Source: Methylocella sp. (lineage in GTDB: Bacteria > Pseudomonadota > Alphaproteobacteria > Rhizobiales > Beijerinckiaceae). From it: a DNA stretch of 64,000 bases. Of this stretch, positions 26,600 through 35,318 are shown piece after piece. Under the pieces are notes generated by a model that had not been told where the DNA came from, searched no databases, and saw nothing but the letters and a program-made list of their open reading frames with translations. A program made the translations under genes and the position numbers. Numbering within the stretch: the stretch's first letter is position 1; every line of letters begins with the position of its first letter. The stretch is taken from positions 211,526-275,525 of the forward strand of contig JBBCGG010000001.1 in assembly GCA_037200525.1 (NCBI GenBank). Reading direction: 5' to 3'.

Positions 26600-27540
26600 C
26601 AGTAGCGGATCCTCGGATCGAGGAAGGCGTAGCCGACGTCGATGGCGAGGTTTATCATCACGTAGAGGCCGCTGGTCAGGAGGATCATCGCCTGGATGAC
26701 TGGATAGTCCCGCGCGAGGACCGCATCGACGGTGAGACGGCCTATGCCGGGCAAGTTGAACACGCTCTCAGTCACGACGACGCCTGAGATCAGGAGAGCG
26801 AAGCCGGCGCCTATCACAGTGATCACCGGCACGGCGGCGTTGCGTAGACCGTGACGCAACAGCACGGACGCCTCGCCTATGCCCTTGGCGCGGGCGGTGC
26901 GAACATAATCCTCGCCGAGAACCTCGAGCATAGCGGCGCGCGTCATGCGCGCGATGAGCGCGACATAGATGAAGGAGAGCGTCAAGGTCGGCAGGAGGGC
27001 ATGTTCGAAGAAAGGCCAAAACCCTCGCGAAAGGCTGCGGAAGCCTTGCACCGGAAGCCACTTAAGATCGATGGCGAAAATCTGCACCAGCACATAGCCG
27101 ATCACGAAGACGGGAACCGAGAAGCCGAACACCGAGAGCGCCATGACGGCGCGATCGATCCAGCTATTATGCTTCCAGGCTGCGACGACGCCGAGCGGAA
27201 CAGCAACCAGGACGGCAAGCACGATGGTTGACAGCGCGATCGTCAGCGAGGGCTCGATGCGTTGCCCGATCAGCTGCATGACCGGGATCTGCGAAATCAG
27301 CGAGACCCCGAAGTCGCCGTGCAGCAGTCGCCAGATCCAGGTGAAAAATTGCGTATGAAGCGGCTCGTTGAGGCCAAGCGCGCTGCGGATCCGCTCGAGT
27401 TGCTCGGGAGTAGCGGAATTGCCCGCGATGATGGCGGCCGGATCGCCCGGAGTCAGGCGCAGCAGGAAGAACACGAAGAGCGCGACGACGCCCATGACGG
27501 GGATCGCAGCGAGGATGCGGCGCACAAGATACCCGAACAT
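26599..27540 (-). CDS. dipeptide/oligopeptide ABC transporter permease (DppB-type)
   Basis: The 313-residue protein begins MFGYLVRRILAAIPVMGVVALFVFFLLRLTPGDPA, the standard DppB N-terminus, and has six predicted helices and a C-terminal AFLDPRIRY, typical of this permease. It forms the channel with the DppC-type subunit. The binding-protein gene ends 30 bp upstream, in the same operon. Confidence 0.93.
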   Translation of the reverse strand: MFGYLVRRILAAIPVMGVVALFVFFLLRLTPGDPAAIIAGNSATPEQLERIRSALGLNEPLHTQFFTWIWRLLHGDFGVSLISQIPVMQLIGQRIEPSLTIALSTIVLAVLVAVPLGVVAAWKHNSWIDRAVMALSVFGFSVPVFVIGYVLVQIFAIDLKWLPVQGFRSLSRGFWPFFEHALLPTLTLSFIYVALIARMTRAAMLEVLGEDYVRTARAKGIGEASVLLRHGLRNAAVPVITVIGAGFALLISGVVVTESVFNLPGIGRLTVDAVLARDYPVIQAMILLTSGLYVMINLAIDVGYAFLDPRIRY

Positions 27541-27570
27541 CTGTTCTCCTCGCGCTCCGCTAACCTTGAT

Positions 27571-29175
27571 CTAGTCGGTCTTCTCAACGTTCCAGAAAAC
27601 CGGGACCGACGCCCCTTCGAGGACGCCCTTGAGGCTGTCGCGCCAAGCGCTCGGCGATTCGAACTGCCCAACCAGGATGAAGGTGCCTTGCTCCATGACG
27701 CGCGCCTGAATCTCGGCGGCGAGCTTCTTCTGCTCCTCGAGCGATGTCGAGCGGGCGTAGGCGTCGCGCAGCTTTTCCATCTGCGGATCGTCGGGCCAGC
27801 CGAACCAGCCGCCGCTCTTGCCGCGACCGCTCAGCATGACGTCCGCGACCGGATTCAGAATGTCAGCGCCGACCCAGTAGGTGAAGAACATGTCCCAGCC
27901 GCCGGCGCTCGGAGGATTCTGGTTGGCGCGGCGGGTCACGAGAGTCTGCCAATCGGTCGCCTGCAGGTCGATATTGAAGCCCGCCTGGCGCAAGAGCTGC
28001 GCCGCGACGATCGGCTCCGCTTTGTTAAGGTCGGTAGCGGCCAACAGCGTCACGGGAGCGCCGTTGTAGCCGGCCTCCGCGAGCAACTTCTTTGCCTCCG
28101 CCATGCCGGTGCCCTTGACAAGCGATTCCGAGCCGACGTCTGTCGCGAGGGGCGTTCCGCACCCGAAGATGGCGCCGCAAATTTTGTAATATTTTGGATT
28201 GCCTATTAAAGCGTCAAGAACATCCTTCTGATTCATCGCAAGCAGCGCGGCGCGGCGAATCTTCGGATTGTCGAACGGCGGATGGAGAAAGTTGACGCGC
28301 CCGATCGTCTGGAAGCCGAGCTCGTTGAGATTGCGGATTACGATCTCTTTGTCGGCCTCGAGCAACGGCAGCATGTCGATTGGAGGCGCCTCCAAGAAGT
28401 CAATTTCGCCCGATTGCAGCGCACTGACCGCCGTCTGCGGATCGGCCATCGCCAGCCACTCGACCCGGTCGACTTTGACTACCTTGCCTCCCGCAGTCCA
28501 ACTCGGCGGTTCGGAGCGAGGGACGTAATCCGTGTTCTTGACGTAGACTGCTTTCACGCCAGGCTGGAACTCGGATTGCACGAACTTGAAAGGCCCCGAG
28601 CCTATCTGCTCGGCGATGGCCTTGTCGGCGGGCGTGTCGGCGATGCGCTTTGGCATCATGAATGGAACGAGCGAGGAAGGCTTGGCGAGCGAGGCGAGCA
28701 CTAGCGCGTAAGGCTCCTTCAGCTTCAACGTGATCGTCTTGTCGTCAGTCGCCTCGAGACTCGCGGTGAAGTCAGCGAGTTTCTGGCCCATGCCGTCGCG
28801 AGTTTCCCAACGTTTGATGGAGGCGACGCAATCCGCCGCAGTCACCAGATTGCCATCGTGCCATTTGAGGCCATCGCGCAAACTGAGCGTGTAGGTGAGC
28901 TTGTCGTCCGAGATTTTCCAACTCGCCATTTGCGGCTGGACCTCGAAATTCGCATCCATCGCGAGCAGCGTGTCATAGACCATGTAGCCGTGGTCGCGCG
29001 TGATATATGCTGTCGTAAGGAGCGGATCGATCACGCGTAAATCCGAATGCATCACGACCGTCAGCGTCTTTGCATTCAAACCGGAAATAGAAACGATCGC
29101 CAAGGCGATAAAAACAACAATGCTCAGGATAGGTTTCTTGTAGGCCGGAGGTTGGCAAACGCGACAATGAGGCAA
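27571..29175 (-). CDS. ABC transporter solute-binding protein, family 5
   Basis: The 534-residue protein has an N-terminal hydrophobic signal (ILSIVVFIALAIVSISGLNA) and the family-5 extracellular domain: YTLSLRDGLKWHDGNLVTAADCVASIKRW, IGSGPFKFV, and IRRAALLAMNQKDVLDALIG. It captures the substrate, probably a peptide or related compound, in the periplasm and delivers it to the permeases encoded downstream. The first ten residues before the signal are unusual (Cys-rich), so a start slightly downstream is possible. Confidence 0.9.
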   Translation of the reverse strand: MPHCRVCQPPAYKKPILSIVVFIALAIVSISGLNAKTLTVVMHSDLRVIDPLLTTAYITRDHGYMVYDTLLAMDANFEVQPQMASWKISDDKLTYTLSLRDGLKWHDGNLVTAADCVASIKRWETRDGMGQKLADFTASLEATDDKTITLKLKEPYALVLASLAKPSSLVPFMMPKRIADTPADKAIAEQIGSGPFKFVQSEFQPGVKAVYVKNTDYVPRSEPPSWTAGGKVVKVDRVEWLAMADPQTAVSALQSGEIDFLEAPPIDMLPLLEADKEIVIRNLNELGFQTIGRVNFLHPPFDNPKIRRAALLAMNQKDVLDALIGNPKYYKICGAIFGCGTPLATDVGSESLVKGTGMAEAKKLLAEAGYNGAPVTLLAATDLNKAEPIVAAQLLRQAGFNIDLQATDWQTLVTRRANQNPPSAGGWDMFFTYWVGADILNPVADVMLSGRGKSGGWFGWPDDPQMEKLRDAYARSTSLEEQKKLAAEIQARVMEQGTFILVGQFESPSAWRDSLKGVLEGASVPVFWNVEKTD

Positions 29176-29294
29176 GGCATGCTCCGGTTATCTACTGAAT
29201 TTCCAAACAGCATCGAATCGCGTGGCGTCGAAGAGGCGATGCGCTCGACGTCGCGGTTCTGAGCAACTCCCGTACCAACTTTTCTCCGCAACGC

Positions 29295-30428
29295 TCAATC
29301 CAGCGCCGCGAGCAGCCCGGCCATCAAGCGTCCCCTGTGGACAAGGCTTCGCACTTCTATGTGTTCCTTAAGAGTATGGGCGCCGCCGCCGACCACGCCG
29401 AGCCCGTCGAGCGTCGGAATGCCCATGGCTCCAGTAAAATTCCCATCCGATCCGCCGCCTTGGCTCGCGTGCGGAAGATCGAAGCCGAGGCCCTTGGCGA
29501 TGGAGCGCGCCTTCTCATAGAGCGCCATCGTGCCTGGTTGTTCCAGCGTCCAGACCGGCCGCGTGACGCCGCGCGCCACCGAAAAGGTCACGCCGTCGTG
29601 GGAGCCGGAAAGCGCCAGCATGCGCTCGACGCCGCGATCGAGATCCTCCTGACGCTTGGCCATGCTGAGGACCTCGCCGGTGCAAAGCGAGGAGACGCAG
29701 TTCACCCATTCGCCGCCATGCACCACGCCGACGCTGAAGGTGCAGTCTTCTGTGGTCATGGCTTCGATGGCGAGGATCTGCCGCGCCATCTCGCGGATGG
29801 CGGACCGGCCGTCGGCAAGCCGTGCGCCGGCATGACTTTGCTTGCCCGCGCTCTCCAAATTGAAACGGGCAATGGCGTAGCGGCCAGTGACGACGCCGTT
29901 ATCGGCGAGCGAGGGCTCCGGCACCAGCACGTATTTTTGCTGCGCCGCCTCGGCCTCTATCAGCGCTCGCGCGCTCGGCGTGCCAACTTCTTCGTCGGGA
30001 GTGAAGAGAACGGTAATGGGCAATGGCGTCGAGACGCCTGCCCGCGCAAGCTGGCGAATCGCCTCGAGCGAGATGTAGTTGCCAGCCTTCATATCGAGAA
30101 TGCCGGGGCCGTAGCACTTTTCGCCCTCTCGCCGCCAAGGCAATTTCGCCAAGGTTCCGATCGGGTGGACCGTGTCCAAATGTCCGGCGACCATTATGCC
30201 GGGCTGCCCAGCGAGAGGGTGCGGAAAGCGAGCCCGCACACAGCCGCCAAAACCGCCTTGGCCCGGGATGCGCTCGATCGCGGCGCCCATCTCGGCGAGA
30301 TCTGCGGTCGCAAGATCGATCATCCGGTCGACGGCGGACGCGCTCCAGGTCGGGCTTTCGCACTCGATCCAGGGCCGCAGTCCCGCGAGCATGGCCTCGA
30401 CGTCGAAAGGGAGTTGGGCGGGATTCAT
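29295..30428 (-). CDS. M20-family metallopeptidase (carboxypeptidase G2-like)
   Basis: The 377-residue protein has the M20 di-zinc site: VAGHLDTVHP (His and general-base Asp), GPGILDMKAGN (bridging Asp), TPDEEVGT (catalytic Glu), and GGAHTLKEHI near the end, with the dimerisation lid between. It resembles CPG2-type glutamate carboxypeptidases that remove a C-terminal amino acid from acyl-amino acids. No signal peptide is seen, so it acts in the cytoplasm, probably on what the adjacent ABC system imports. The gene lies between the aminotransferase and the binding-protein gene in one operon. Confidence 0.88.
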   Translation of the reverse strand: MNPAQLPFDVEAMLAGLRPWIECESPTWSASAVDRMIDLATADLAEMGAAIERIPGQGGFGGCVRARFPHPLAGQPGIMVAGHLDTVHPIGTLAKLPWRREGEKCYGPGILDMKAGNYISLEAIRQLARAGVSTPLPITVLFTPDEEVGTPSARALIEAEAAQQKYVLVPEPSLADNGVVTGRYAIARFNLESAGKQSHAGARLADGRSAIREMARQILAIEAMTTEDCTFSVGVVHGGEWVNCVSSLCTGEVLSMAKRQEDLDRGVERMLALSGSHDGVTFSVARGVTRPVWTLEQPGTMALYEKARSIAKGLGFDLPHASQGGGSDGNFTGAMGIPTLDGLGVVGGGAHTLKEHIEVRSLVHRGRLMAGLLAALD

Positions 30429-30466
30429 GAGAGCGGGATCCTTTGACGCAAGGAGGCCCCGCCCTT

Positions 30467-31816
30467 TTAATGGTTGGCGCGGATGAGTTTGCGCAGAGTC
30501 TCGACCATGGTCTCGATCTCCGTCGGCGTGGAGATGAAGGGCGGCGCCATGACAATGGTATCGCCGCTAACGCGGAGCAGAACGCCCTCGGTCAGGCCTT
30601 GCTCGAAGATGCTCAGCCCGCGCAGGCCGGGCTCGCCAGACATCGCCGCAAGATCGACCGCAGCGGCGAGCCCAATATTGCGGACGTCAAGAACGCCGGG
30701 CTCGCCCGCGAGAGAGTGCACGGCGTCCTCCAGCACCGGCTCGAGCGCTCGCGCCCGAGCGAACAAATCCTCTTCTTCGAAAATGTCGAGCGCCGCGTGA
30801 GCGACCGCGGCGGCCAAAGGATGGCCGGAATAGGTGTAACCATGGAAGAACTCGATCGCGTCCGGCGGCCCTATCATGAACGCGTCATAGATCTCCTGGC
30901 GCGCGATCACGCCGCCCATAGGAACGATCCCATTGGTAATCGCTTTGGCGAAAGTGATCATGTCCGGGACCACGCCGAAGCGATCGGCGGCGAAGGTCTC
31001 GCCGAGACGTCCAAAGCCGGTGATGACCTCATCGAAGATCAGCAGGATGCCGTGCTTGGTGCAGATCTCCCGCAGCCGCTCCAGATAGCCCTGCGGCGGC
31101 ACGACGAGTCCGGTCGAGCCCTGCACCGGCTCGACGATCACCGCCGCGATGGTCGAAGCGTCGTGCAATGCGACGAGTCGCTCCAGGTCGTCGGCGAGAT
31201 CAGCGCCCCAGTTCGGCTGCCCGCGCGAGAAAGCCATCTCCGCGGCATTGTAGGTGTGGCGAAGGTGATCGACGCCCGGCAGCAGCGCCGGCGCAAACAT
31301 TTTGCGGTTGCCTACCATGCCGCCGACTGAGAGGCCGCCGAAACCGACGCCATGATAGGCGCGCTCGCGGCCGATCATGCGGAAACGGTGCCCCTCGCCG
31401 CGCAGGCGGTGATAGCCGAGCGCAATCTTGAGCGCTGTGTCGACTGCTTCCGATCCCGAATTCGTGAAGAAGACCCGATCGAGACCGGCAGGAGCCATGC
31501 CAGCTACGCGCTCGGCCAAACGCACCGTGACTGGATTGCTGATTTGAAAAGGCGGGGCATAATCAAGCGTTTCGGCCTGTTGCTTCAGCGCCTCCACAAT
31601 TTTGGGGTGGCCGTGGCCGATCGGGCAACACCACAGACCCGACAGACTGTCGAACAAGGAGCGGCCGTCGACGTTCTGGTAGTAAGCTCCCTTCGCCGAC
31701 GCCATAAAGCGGGGGTTTGGGTTCTTCTTGAAGCGGCGATTGTGCGTAAACGGCAGCCACAGGGGATCGACGTTGAGTTGAAGCGCGGCGGCGCGGTCGA
31801 TGAGAGACTGATCCAT
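30467..31816 (-). CDS. class III PLP aminotransferase (omega-amino acid:pyruvate type)
   Basis: The ~449-residue protein is a fold-type I class III aminotransferase: FTNSGSEAVDTALKIA, AVIVEPVQGSTG, ILLIFDEVITGFGRLG and the PLP lysine in MITFAKAITNG. The N-terminus DPLWLPFTHNRRFKKNPNP resembles beta-alanine/omega-amino acid:pyruvate transaminases. ATG 31816 is chosen because the family starts close to it; upstream in-frame codons to 31945 overlap the regulatory region. It is the first gene of the operon and divergent from a MocR-type regulator. The amino donor is unknown. Confidence 0.9.
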   Translation of the reverse strand: MDQSLIDRAAALQLNVDPLWLPFTHNRRFKKNPNPRFMASAKGAYYQNVDGRSLFDSLSGLWCCPIGHGHPKIVEALKQQAETLDYAPPFQISNPVTVRLAERVAGMAPAGLDRVFFTNSGSEAVDTALKIALGYHRLRGEGHRFRMIGRERAYHGVGFGGLSVGGMVGNRKMFAPALLPGVDHLRHTYNAAEMAFSRGQPNWGADLADDLERLVALHDASTIAAVIVEPVQGSTGLVVPPQGYLERLREICTKHGILLIFDEVITGFGRLGETFAADRFGVVPDMITFAKAITNGIVPMGGVIARQEIYDAFMIGPPDAIEFFHGYTYSGHPLAAAVAHAALDIFEEEDLFARARALEPVLEDAVHSLAGEPGVLDVRNIGLAAAVDLAAMSGEPGLRGLSIFEQGLTEGVLLRVSGDTIVMAPPFISTPTEIETMVETLRKLIRANH

Positions 31817-31946
31817 GGGTCCTCCGGTGGCTAGAGCAGGCGCCCGCCAGTTTATTCGCGCGGTCCCCTGGGCGGAATTTGGGTGGAAGCGCGAGGCGAC
31901 CCTCGGCTGTCCGACGAACGCGATGATAGGACTCCTAACCATCATC

Positions 31947-31958
31947 GTATATATACAG
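31947..31958. promoter_or_regulatory. candidate MocR operator 1
   Basis: GTATATATACAG lies between the divergent aminotransferase and MocR genes and shares the ATACAG core with two other sites in this 333-bp region. Binding is inferred. Confidence 0.45.
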
Positions 31959-31979
31959 TCGGCGATCTTGCCGCCGCGG

Positions 31980-32005
31980 CTGTATTGGCGCCTGGATTAA
32001 TACAG
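31980..32005. promoter_or_regulatory. candidate MocR operator 2
   Basis: CTGTATT and AATACAG form a 7-bp inverted repeat separated by 12 bases in the same divergent region. Confidence 0.5.
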
Positions 32006-32113
32006 TTGTCGGTCAAATGCGCACTGGTCATTATTTCCGCAAAACTGCTCATCGAAAGTGCAAGAGGCGGTTCTTGCGTCCGGCCGCGAGCCGAAGCAAA
32101 ATTAGAGCCCCAA

Positions 32114-32127
32114 CTGTAAATATACAG
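32114..32127. promoter_or_regulatory. candidate MocR operator 3
   Basis: CTGTAAATATACAG is a perfect CTGTA-N4-TACAG palindrome ending 22 bases before the MocR start codon. Its position suits autoregulation. Confidence 0.55.
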
Positions 32128-32149
32128 CTGACTCGCGAAGGGCGGTCCG

Positions 32150-33577
32150 ATGGACCATATGATAGCTGTCGATACGGGCGGAGCCGTTCCGTTGGTTACC
32201 CAGATTTTTGAGGCGATGGCCGAAAAGATCGACAATGGCGACCTGCGGGGCGGCGCACGCCTGCCTTCGGTAAGGCGTCTGGCGGAGCAGTGCGGCGTCA
32301 GCACGCTGACCGTATCCAACGCCTATAATCGGCTGGTGGCGCAGGGTTATTTGGAGGCGCGCCGCGCGAACGGTTATTTCGTCAGCGGCCGCCCCAGGCC
32401 GACGGGCCGACAGAGCGAGCCGCGCAAACTGCCGGCCCGCGCCGCCTCGGTGGACTCCCTCTGGCTTCTGCAGCGCGTCTATGAGGACGAAAAGGCGGTC
32501 TTGCGGCCAGGATGCGGCTGGTTGCCGGAGAGTCTCGTATTCGCCGACGGCATCAAGCAGGCGCTGACGACGGTGGCCAAGAAGCCGAACGTCGCATTCA
32601 CTCGCTATGGCAATCCTCTTGGCTATGCGCCATTGCGGCGACAGATTCAGCTACTGCTCGCCCATCGCCACATCGACTGTGACGCCAAACGGATCGTGCT
32701 GACCCAGGGAGCGAGCCAGGCTTTGGACCTAGCGGCGCGCGCCCTGCTGCAGCCAGGCGACACCGCGCTCGTCGACGACCCAGGCTATTGCAATCTGTTC
32801 CCGGCCTTATGGGCGATGGGCGTTAAGATGGTCGGCGTGGAGCGCACGCCGCAGGGACCGGACCTCTACATGCTGGAGCTTCTTGCCCGGCAGCACCGCC
32901 CGAAGGTATTTTTCACCAATACCAATCTACATAATCCGACCGGCACAAGCTGCTCGCCGGCGGTCGTGTATCGCATCCTGCGGCTCGCCGAGGAATGCGA
33001 TTTTCACGTGGTGGAGGACGATTTCTCCGCGGATTTGGTCGCCGAGACCGCGCAGAGCGTGGCGAGCCTCGATCAGCTCCGCCGCGTCATCTATATCGGC
33101 AGCTTCTCGAAGAGCATTTCGCCGACCCTGCGCGTCGGGTTCCTCGCCGGCAACGACGAGGTGGTGGAGCGCGTCCTCTACCACAAGATGGCGGGCGGCC
33201 TAACCAGCTCCGAGCTCACCGAGCAAGTCGCGCACGCCATCCTTGTCGAGGGTCACCACAGACTGCATCTCGCGCGCCTCTGCGAACGGCTGACGTTGGC
33301 GCAGGAAACTGTCTGCAAGGGGCTTGCCTCAGCCGGACTCACGATCTTCCATCGGCCGACGGGCGGCATGTTTGTCTGGGCGGGGTTTGGTCTCCGCACC
33401 GATGTCGTGGAGGTGGCGAAGCAGGCGGCCGCCAAAGGGATCATGCTGGCGCCAGGCTACTTGTTCCGGCCCGACCAGCAGCCAACGCCCTGGCTCCGCT
33501 TCAACGTGGCCCAGGCCGACGATCCGCGCCTCTATCGATTTCTCGACGAAGTTAGTTCACGCCATGCCGAAGCGTAG
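32150..33577 (+). CDS. MocR-type regulator (GntR HTH fused to aminotransferase-like domain)
   Basis: The 475-residue protein has a GntR winged helix at residues ~10-80 (LPSVRRLAEQCGVSTLTVSNAYNRLVAQGYLEAR) and a fold-type I aminotransferase-like domain with the PLP lysine in IYIGSFSKSISPTLRVGFLAG. MocR regulators use PLP or a PLP-amino-acid adduct to sense metabolites and usually control adjacent aminotransferase or transport genes. It is divergent from the aminotransferase operon, and three ATACAG-containing sites lie between them. Control of that operon is therefore likely but inferred. Confidence 0.92.
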   Translation: MDHMIAVDTGGAVPLVTQIFEAMAEKIDNGDLRGGARLPSVRRLAEQCGVSTLTVSNAYNRLVAQGYLEARRANGYFVSGRPRPTGRQSEPRKLPARAASVDSLWLLQRVYEDEKAVLRPGCGWLPESLVFADGIKQALTTVAKKPNVAFTRYGNPLGYAPLRRQIQLLLAHRHIDCDAKRIVLTQGASQALDLAARALLQPGDTALVDDPGYCNLFPALWAMGVKMVGVERTPQGPDLYMLELLARQHRPKVFFTNTNLHNPTGTSCSPAVVYRILRLAEECDFHVVEDDFSADLVAETAQSVASLDQLRRVIYIGSFSKSISPTLRVGFLAGNDEVVERVLYHKMAGGLTSSELTEQVAHAILVEGHHRLHLARLCERLTLAQETVCKGLASAGLTIFHRPTGGMFVWAGFGLRTDVVEVAKQAAAKGIMLAPGYLFRPDQQPTPWLRFNVAQADDPRLYRFLDEVSSRHAEA

Positions 33578-33849
33578 AGCGTGTCCCGCGCGACCGATTG
33601 CCGCGATGCCCCATCGGGGCGCACCTCCGGCCGCGGCTGGTGCGGATTATGCAGCGGAGAGACAGGAAACGGCGTCTCATTTTGCTCTCTCGATGGGCGT
33701 TGGAGCGGTCGGACGTTACGGCATTCCCGTTCGACGGGTCGCCGTCTCCAAGCCGACCTGCTCGCTCTGTCGCTTGATGATCTCGATCATGTACCGGCGA
33801 GGCCTTGCTCCGCTTTGCCCGGAATATGCTCCGCTGCAAAGGATTCGCC

Positions 33850-35142
33850 TTGAACGTTCAGCTCCAATCGATCGATTTAGCCGCCGCCGTGGAGACCAAC
33901 TGGACCTCTCAGTTGGAATGGCTCAAGATCCTAGTTGGCTTTCCCAGTCTGCGCGGGCGCGAAGGTCCGTGTCAGGATTGGCTGGCGCGGGAGTTTGCGG
34001 CGCGTGGCTGGGCGGTCGACCGTTATGCGCTGGCCGATGTCGCGATGAACCACCTGCCCGGCTATTCGCCGGTGATGGACACGGATTACTCGAATGCGGT
34101 GCAGGTGGTGGCTGCGCTGCGCAGCCCCGATGTGGGCGGCCGCAGCCTGATCCTGCAAGGGCATGTCGACGTGGTGCCAGTCGGACCCGCCGAGATGTGG
34201 ACCGAACCTCCCTTCGGGGCGGTCGTCAAGGAAGGCCGCATGTACGGGCGCGGCGCCCATGACATGAAGGGCGGCGTGAGCGCCATGATTTTCGCGCTCG
34301 ACGCGCTCCGCACAGCCGGTTACGCGCCCGCCGCCGACGTCTATGTGCAAACCGTCACCGAAGAAGAAAGCACAGGCAACGGCGCCCTTTCGACCCTTGC
34401 TCGCGGCTACCGCGCCGACGCCTGTCTTATACCCGAGCCGACCGGCGGCGCCGTCCTCCGCGGCACCCTGGGGGTCATGTGGTTCCGCCTCCAGATCTCG
34501 GGCCAGCCGGTGCACGTATCCCAGACCGAGACAGGCACCAACGCAATTCTTTCAGCCTTCGGCCTGATTCAGGCCATACAGGCCTATGCGCTCGAACTGA
34601 ACGAACGGGTCAAGACTCACCCTTGGTTCAAGCGCGTCAAGAACCCGATAAAGTTCAATCCCGGCAAGATCCGGGGCGGCGATTGGGCGAGCTCGACGCC
34701 AGCCTGGTGCGAGGTCGATTGCCGCATCGCAGTGCTGCCGGGTATGTCCCTTGCGGAGTTTCGCGACGAGCTCGCCGGCGTCATAGCGAAAGCGGCCAAA
34801 GCCGACGCTTTCCTGGCTGATAATCCACCCAAAATCGTCTGGAATGGATTCCAGGCCGACGACTATGTGCTCGAGCCTGGGTCGGCCTTCGAAGAAACGA
34901 TCCGCGCAGCCCATCGCGCGGTCGCCAGGTCCGAGCCGCAGGAATCGATCCTCCCGGCAGTAACCGACGGCCGCTTCTATGGCCGCTACTACGACATCCC
35001 CAGCCTTTCCTATGGGCCGGGCGGCGCGGGATCCCATGGTTTCGACGAATATCTTGACCTTGCAACTCTCAAGCGGACGACGGTCGTCATCGCGACGTTC
35101 ATCGCCAATTGGTGCGGCCTGCGCGCCATCCCGCACAGATGA
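33850..35142 (+). CDS. M20-family deacylase (ArgE/DapE-like)
   Basis: The ~430-residue protein has the M20 metal site: LQGHVDVVP, GRGAHDMKGG, and VTEEESTGNGA, plus GGAGSHGFDEYL for the last ligand. The family removes acyl groups from amino acids (acetylornithine, succinyl-diaminopimelate and relatives). TTG 33850 is preferred because AAAGGA lies 6 bases upstream; an in-frame ATG at 33805 would add 15 residues. It follows the MocR gene after a 270-bp gap and complements the M20 enzyme of the divergent operon. The substrate is unknown. Confidence 0.85.
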   Translation: MNVQLQSIDLAAAVETNWTSQLEWLKILVGFPSLRGREGPCQDWLAREFAARGWAVDRYALADVAMNHLPGYSPVMDTDYSNAVQVVAALRSPDVGGRSLILQGHVDVVPVGPAEMWTEPPFGAVVKEGRMYGRGAHDMKGGVSAMIFALDALRTAGYAPAADVYVQTVTEEESTGNGALSTLARGYRADACLIPEPTGGAVLRGTLGVMWFRLQISGQPVHVSQTETGTNAILSAFGLIQAIQAYALELNERVKTHPWFKRVKNPIKFNPGKIRGGDWASSTPAWCEVDCRIAVLPGMSLAEFRDELAGVIAKAAKADAFLADNPPKIVWNGFQADDYVLEPGSAFEETIRAAHRAVARSEPQESILPAVTDGRFYGRYYDIPSLSYGPGGAGSHGFDEYLDLATLKRTTVVIATFIANWCGLRAIPHR

Positions 35143-35162
35143 GCGGTCCGCCAGCCACTCAC

Positions 35163-35215
35163 CTAACGCCTAGCGGGCTGCGGGCGGCCTCGCCCGCAGC
35201 CCGCTAGCGCGTTAG
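35163..35215. terminator. long perfect hairpin between convergent genes
   Basis: CTAACGC plus CTAGCGGGCTGCGGGCG (35163-35186) pairs with CGCCCGCAGCCCGCTAG plus GCGTTAG (35191-35215), with a GCCT loop and one bulged C, giving a 24-bp stem. It lies between the convergent deacylase and oxalate decarboxylase genes. No T-run follows on either side. Confidence 0.6.
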
Positions 35216-35318
35216 CAGAACTGATCGCGCCGTGGGAGCTTGACGGGCCGGTCAACCGCGACGTTTGCAAGACCTAGGTCGAGAAGGTTTTGGTTCTCGA
35301 ACTCGGGCTCGGCGAAGT

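Noticed and set aside
29337..30446. A 369-codon frame antisense to the M20 peptidase, and similar long antisense frames in the GC-rich operons
   Set aside because: These arise from high third-position GC in the real genes; they lack starts with ribosome-binding sites and family motifs.
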